This document shows positions 63,447 through 64,000 of a stretch of 64,000 bases of DNA, in pieces. Location: positions 5,740,426 to 5,804,425 of the forward strand of contig SJPJ01000001.1 of NCBI GenBank assembly GCA_007859835.1. The letters are read 5' to 3'. Source of the DNA: Novipirellula herctigrandis (lineage in GTDB: Bacteria; Planctomycetota; Planctomycetia; Pirellulales; Pirellulaceae). The notes under the pieces are model-generated. The model was not told the DNA's origin. It was given only the letters and a program-made list of their open reading frames with translations, and ran no database searches. Position numbers and translations under genes: made by a program. Within the stretch, counting starts at the first letter, position 1, and each line of letters starts with the position of its first letter.

Positions 63447-64000
63447 ATGCTAACGCACGAACTCCAACTCCCACTCGAAACTTACATGGATTCCTCCTCT
63501 CGACAGATGACACTTTTGGGCGCGACCGGCGTGGGGGTGGGCGCGATCGTGGGCGGAGGCATCTTGGCACTTGCGGGGACCGCGTTTGCAACCACTGGGC
63601 CGGCAGCTGTTTTGGCGTTTTTATTCAATGGCGTGATCGCGTTACTGACGGCGCTAAGTCTTGCCGAGCTCGCATCCAAATTCCCACAATCGGGCGGGAC
63701 GTATACGTTTGCCAAGAAAGCATTGTCGGTTGAGGCGGCGTTTGCGGTTGGATGGGTAGTGTGGTTCGCTTCGGTGGTCGCAGCGGTGCTTTATGCAATC
63801 GGGTTCGCTCATTTTTCTTTGGTGGTTGTGACGCAGCTTTGGCAAGCATTCGCCGGCGAGGTTCCTAATTGGATAGAAAGCTCATCGTTAAAGACGGCGG
63901 GCGCAATCTTAACGACCGTGTTGCTGTCCGCATCACTTATGATCCGTTCTGCTGGCGGAGGGCAACTTGTCAATGTTGGCAAAATTATCGTTTTCGCATG
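63447..64000 (+). CDS. Amino acid-polyamine (APC) family permease, 5' part
   Basis: The frame begins ATG CTA ACG CAC (63447) and runs past the window end, so only about 184 residues are visible. They include GATGVGVGAIVGGGILALAG, LSLAELASKFPQSGGTYTFA and VEAAFAVGWVVWFASVVAA. These are spans 1-3 of APC permeases (the GIG-type helix break near GVGVGAIVGGGI). Met 14 at 63486 is an alternative start. The substrate cannot be told from this part. Confidence 0.85.
   Translation, partial: MLTHELQLPLETYMDSSSRQMTLLGATGVGVGAIVGGGILALAGTAFATTGPAAVLAFLFNGVIALLTALSLAELASKFPQSGGTYTFAKKALSVEAAFAVGWVVWFASVVAAVLYAIGFAHFSLVVVTQLWQAFAGEVPNWIESSSLKTAGAILTTVLLSASLMIRSAGGGQLVNVGKIIVFA

Overview
The window looks like chromosomal DNA of a planctomycete, most likely a Rhodopirellula-like member of the Pirellulaceae (inference). 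Signs seen in the sequence are an FG-GAP plus ASPIC/UnbV protein, DUF1559-type proteins, a membrane-bound Ser/Thr kinase with a planctomycete-type mosaic tail next to an ECF sigma factor, a small membrane protein with an N-terminal NPYQPP motif, flagellar genes, moderate G+C and short, often 1-4 bp overlapping operons. Most of the window is ordinary housekeeping DNA with one insertion sequence. No tRNA, rRNA, CRISPR array, prophage or defence island was recognised.

Layout. 1-3.8 kb: tail of an ASPIC/UnbV protein, an HTH-receiver regulator with a following histidine kinase, and a small membrane protein. 4-7.5 kb: gatA-gatB and a YacP-type NYN nuclease. 7.5-9.2 kb: a complete IS701-like element. 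9.2-19.7 kb: purB, a secreted protein with an 18-bp repeat, an nrnA-like DHH gene coupled to ribF, nnrD, larB, argG, a zinc-ribbon DUF1559-like protein and dtd. 19.8-25.7 kb: a membrane hydrolase, cvpA, accA overlapped by an unusual Ser/Thr kinase, a glycosyltransferase and a DUF2809 protein. 25.8-30.6 kb: flagellar genes flhA, flhF, a small membrane protein and a FliA-type sigma factor, all on the minus strand. 30.8-34.6 kb: the multidomain kinase and its divergent ECF sigma factor. 34.6-41.3 kb: ThuA-like protein, serA, serC, a BlaI/BlaR1-like pair and a FabZ-like dehydratase. 41.3-48.2 kb: TIGR03960 radical SAM protein, Rieske protein, metallo-hydrolase, trpB, mutM and a Tat-exported alpha/alpha-barrel protein. 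48.2-56.9 kb: ABC exporter, two ABC-2 permeases, esterase, TerB-like protein, methyltransferase-like membrane protein, fasciclin protein and sugar porter. 57.2-64 kb: glpK-glpD, a large secreted CNA-B/thioredoxin-like protein and the start of an APC permease.

Functional links. gatA-gatB supply Gln/Asn-tRNA amidotransferase subunits (gatC is not adjacent). serA and serC give two steps of serine synthesis. glpK and glpD are translationally coupled and convert glycerol to dihydroxyacetone phosphate. The BlaI-type repressor overlaps its M56 peptidase as in antibiotic-sensing systems, but the peptidase carries Ig-like domains in place of a penicillin sensor. The kinase at 30.8-33.8 kb has a putative HxxxCxxC zinc finger and faces an ECF gene, which suggests a sigma/kinase signalling unit.

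The most unusual signals are: (1) an IS701-like element inserted exactly between two convergent stop codons, whose CTAG target duplication keeps the purB stop, and whose transposase is split at an in-frame A-AAA-AAA slippery heptamer; (2) a dispersed G-rich micro-repeat (GGGCAGGG and relatives) seen in and between genes across the window, often coding for Gly-Gln-Gly linkers and expanded to 15-bp tandem copies at the start of an esterase gene; (3) the kinase with a SecD-like extracytoplasmic segment; (4) a possible two-state RNA leader upstream of trpB.
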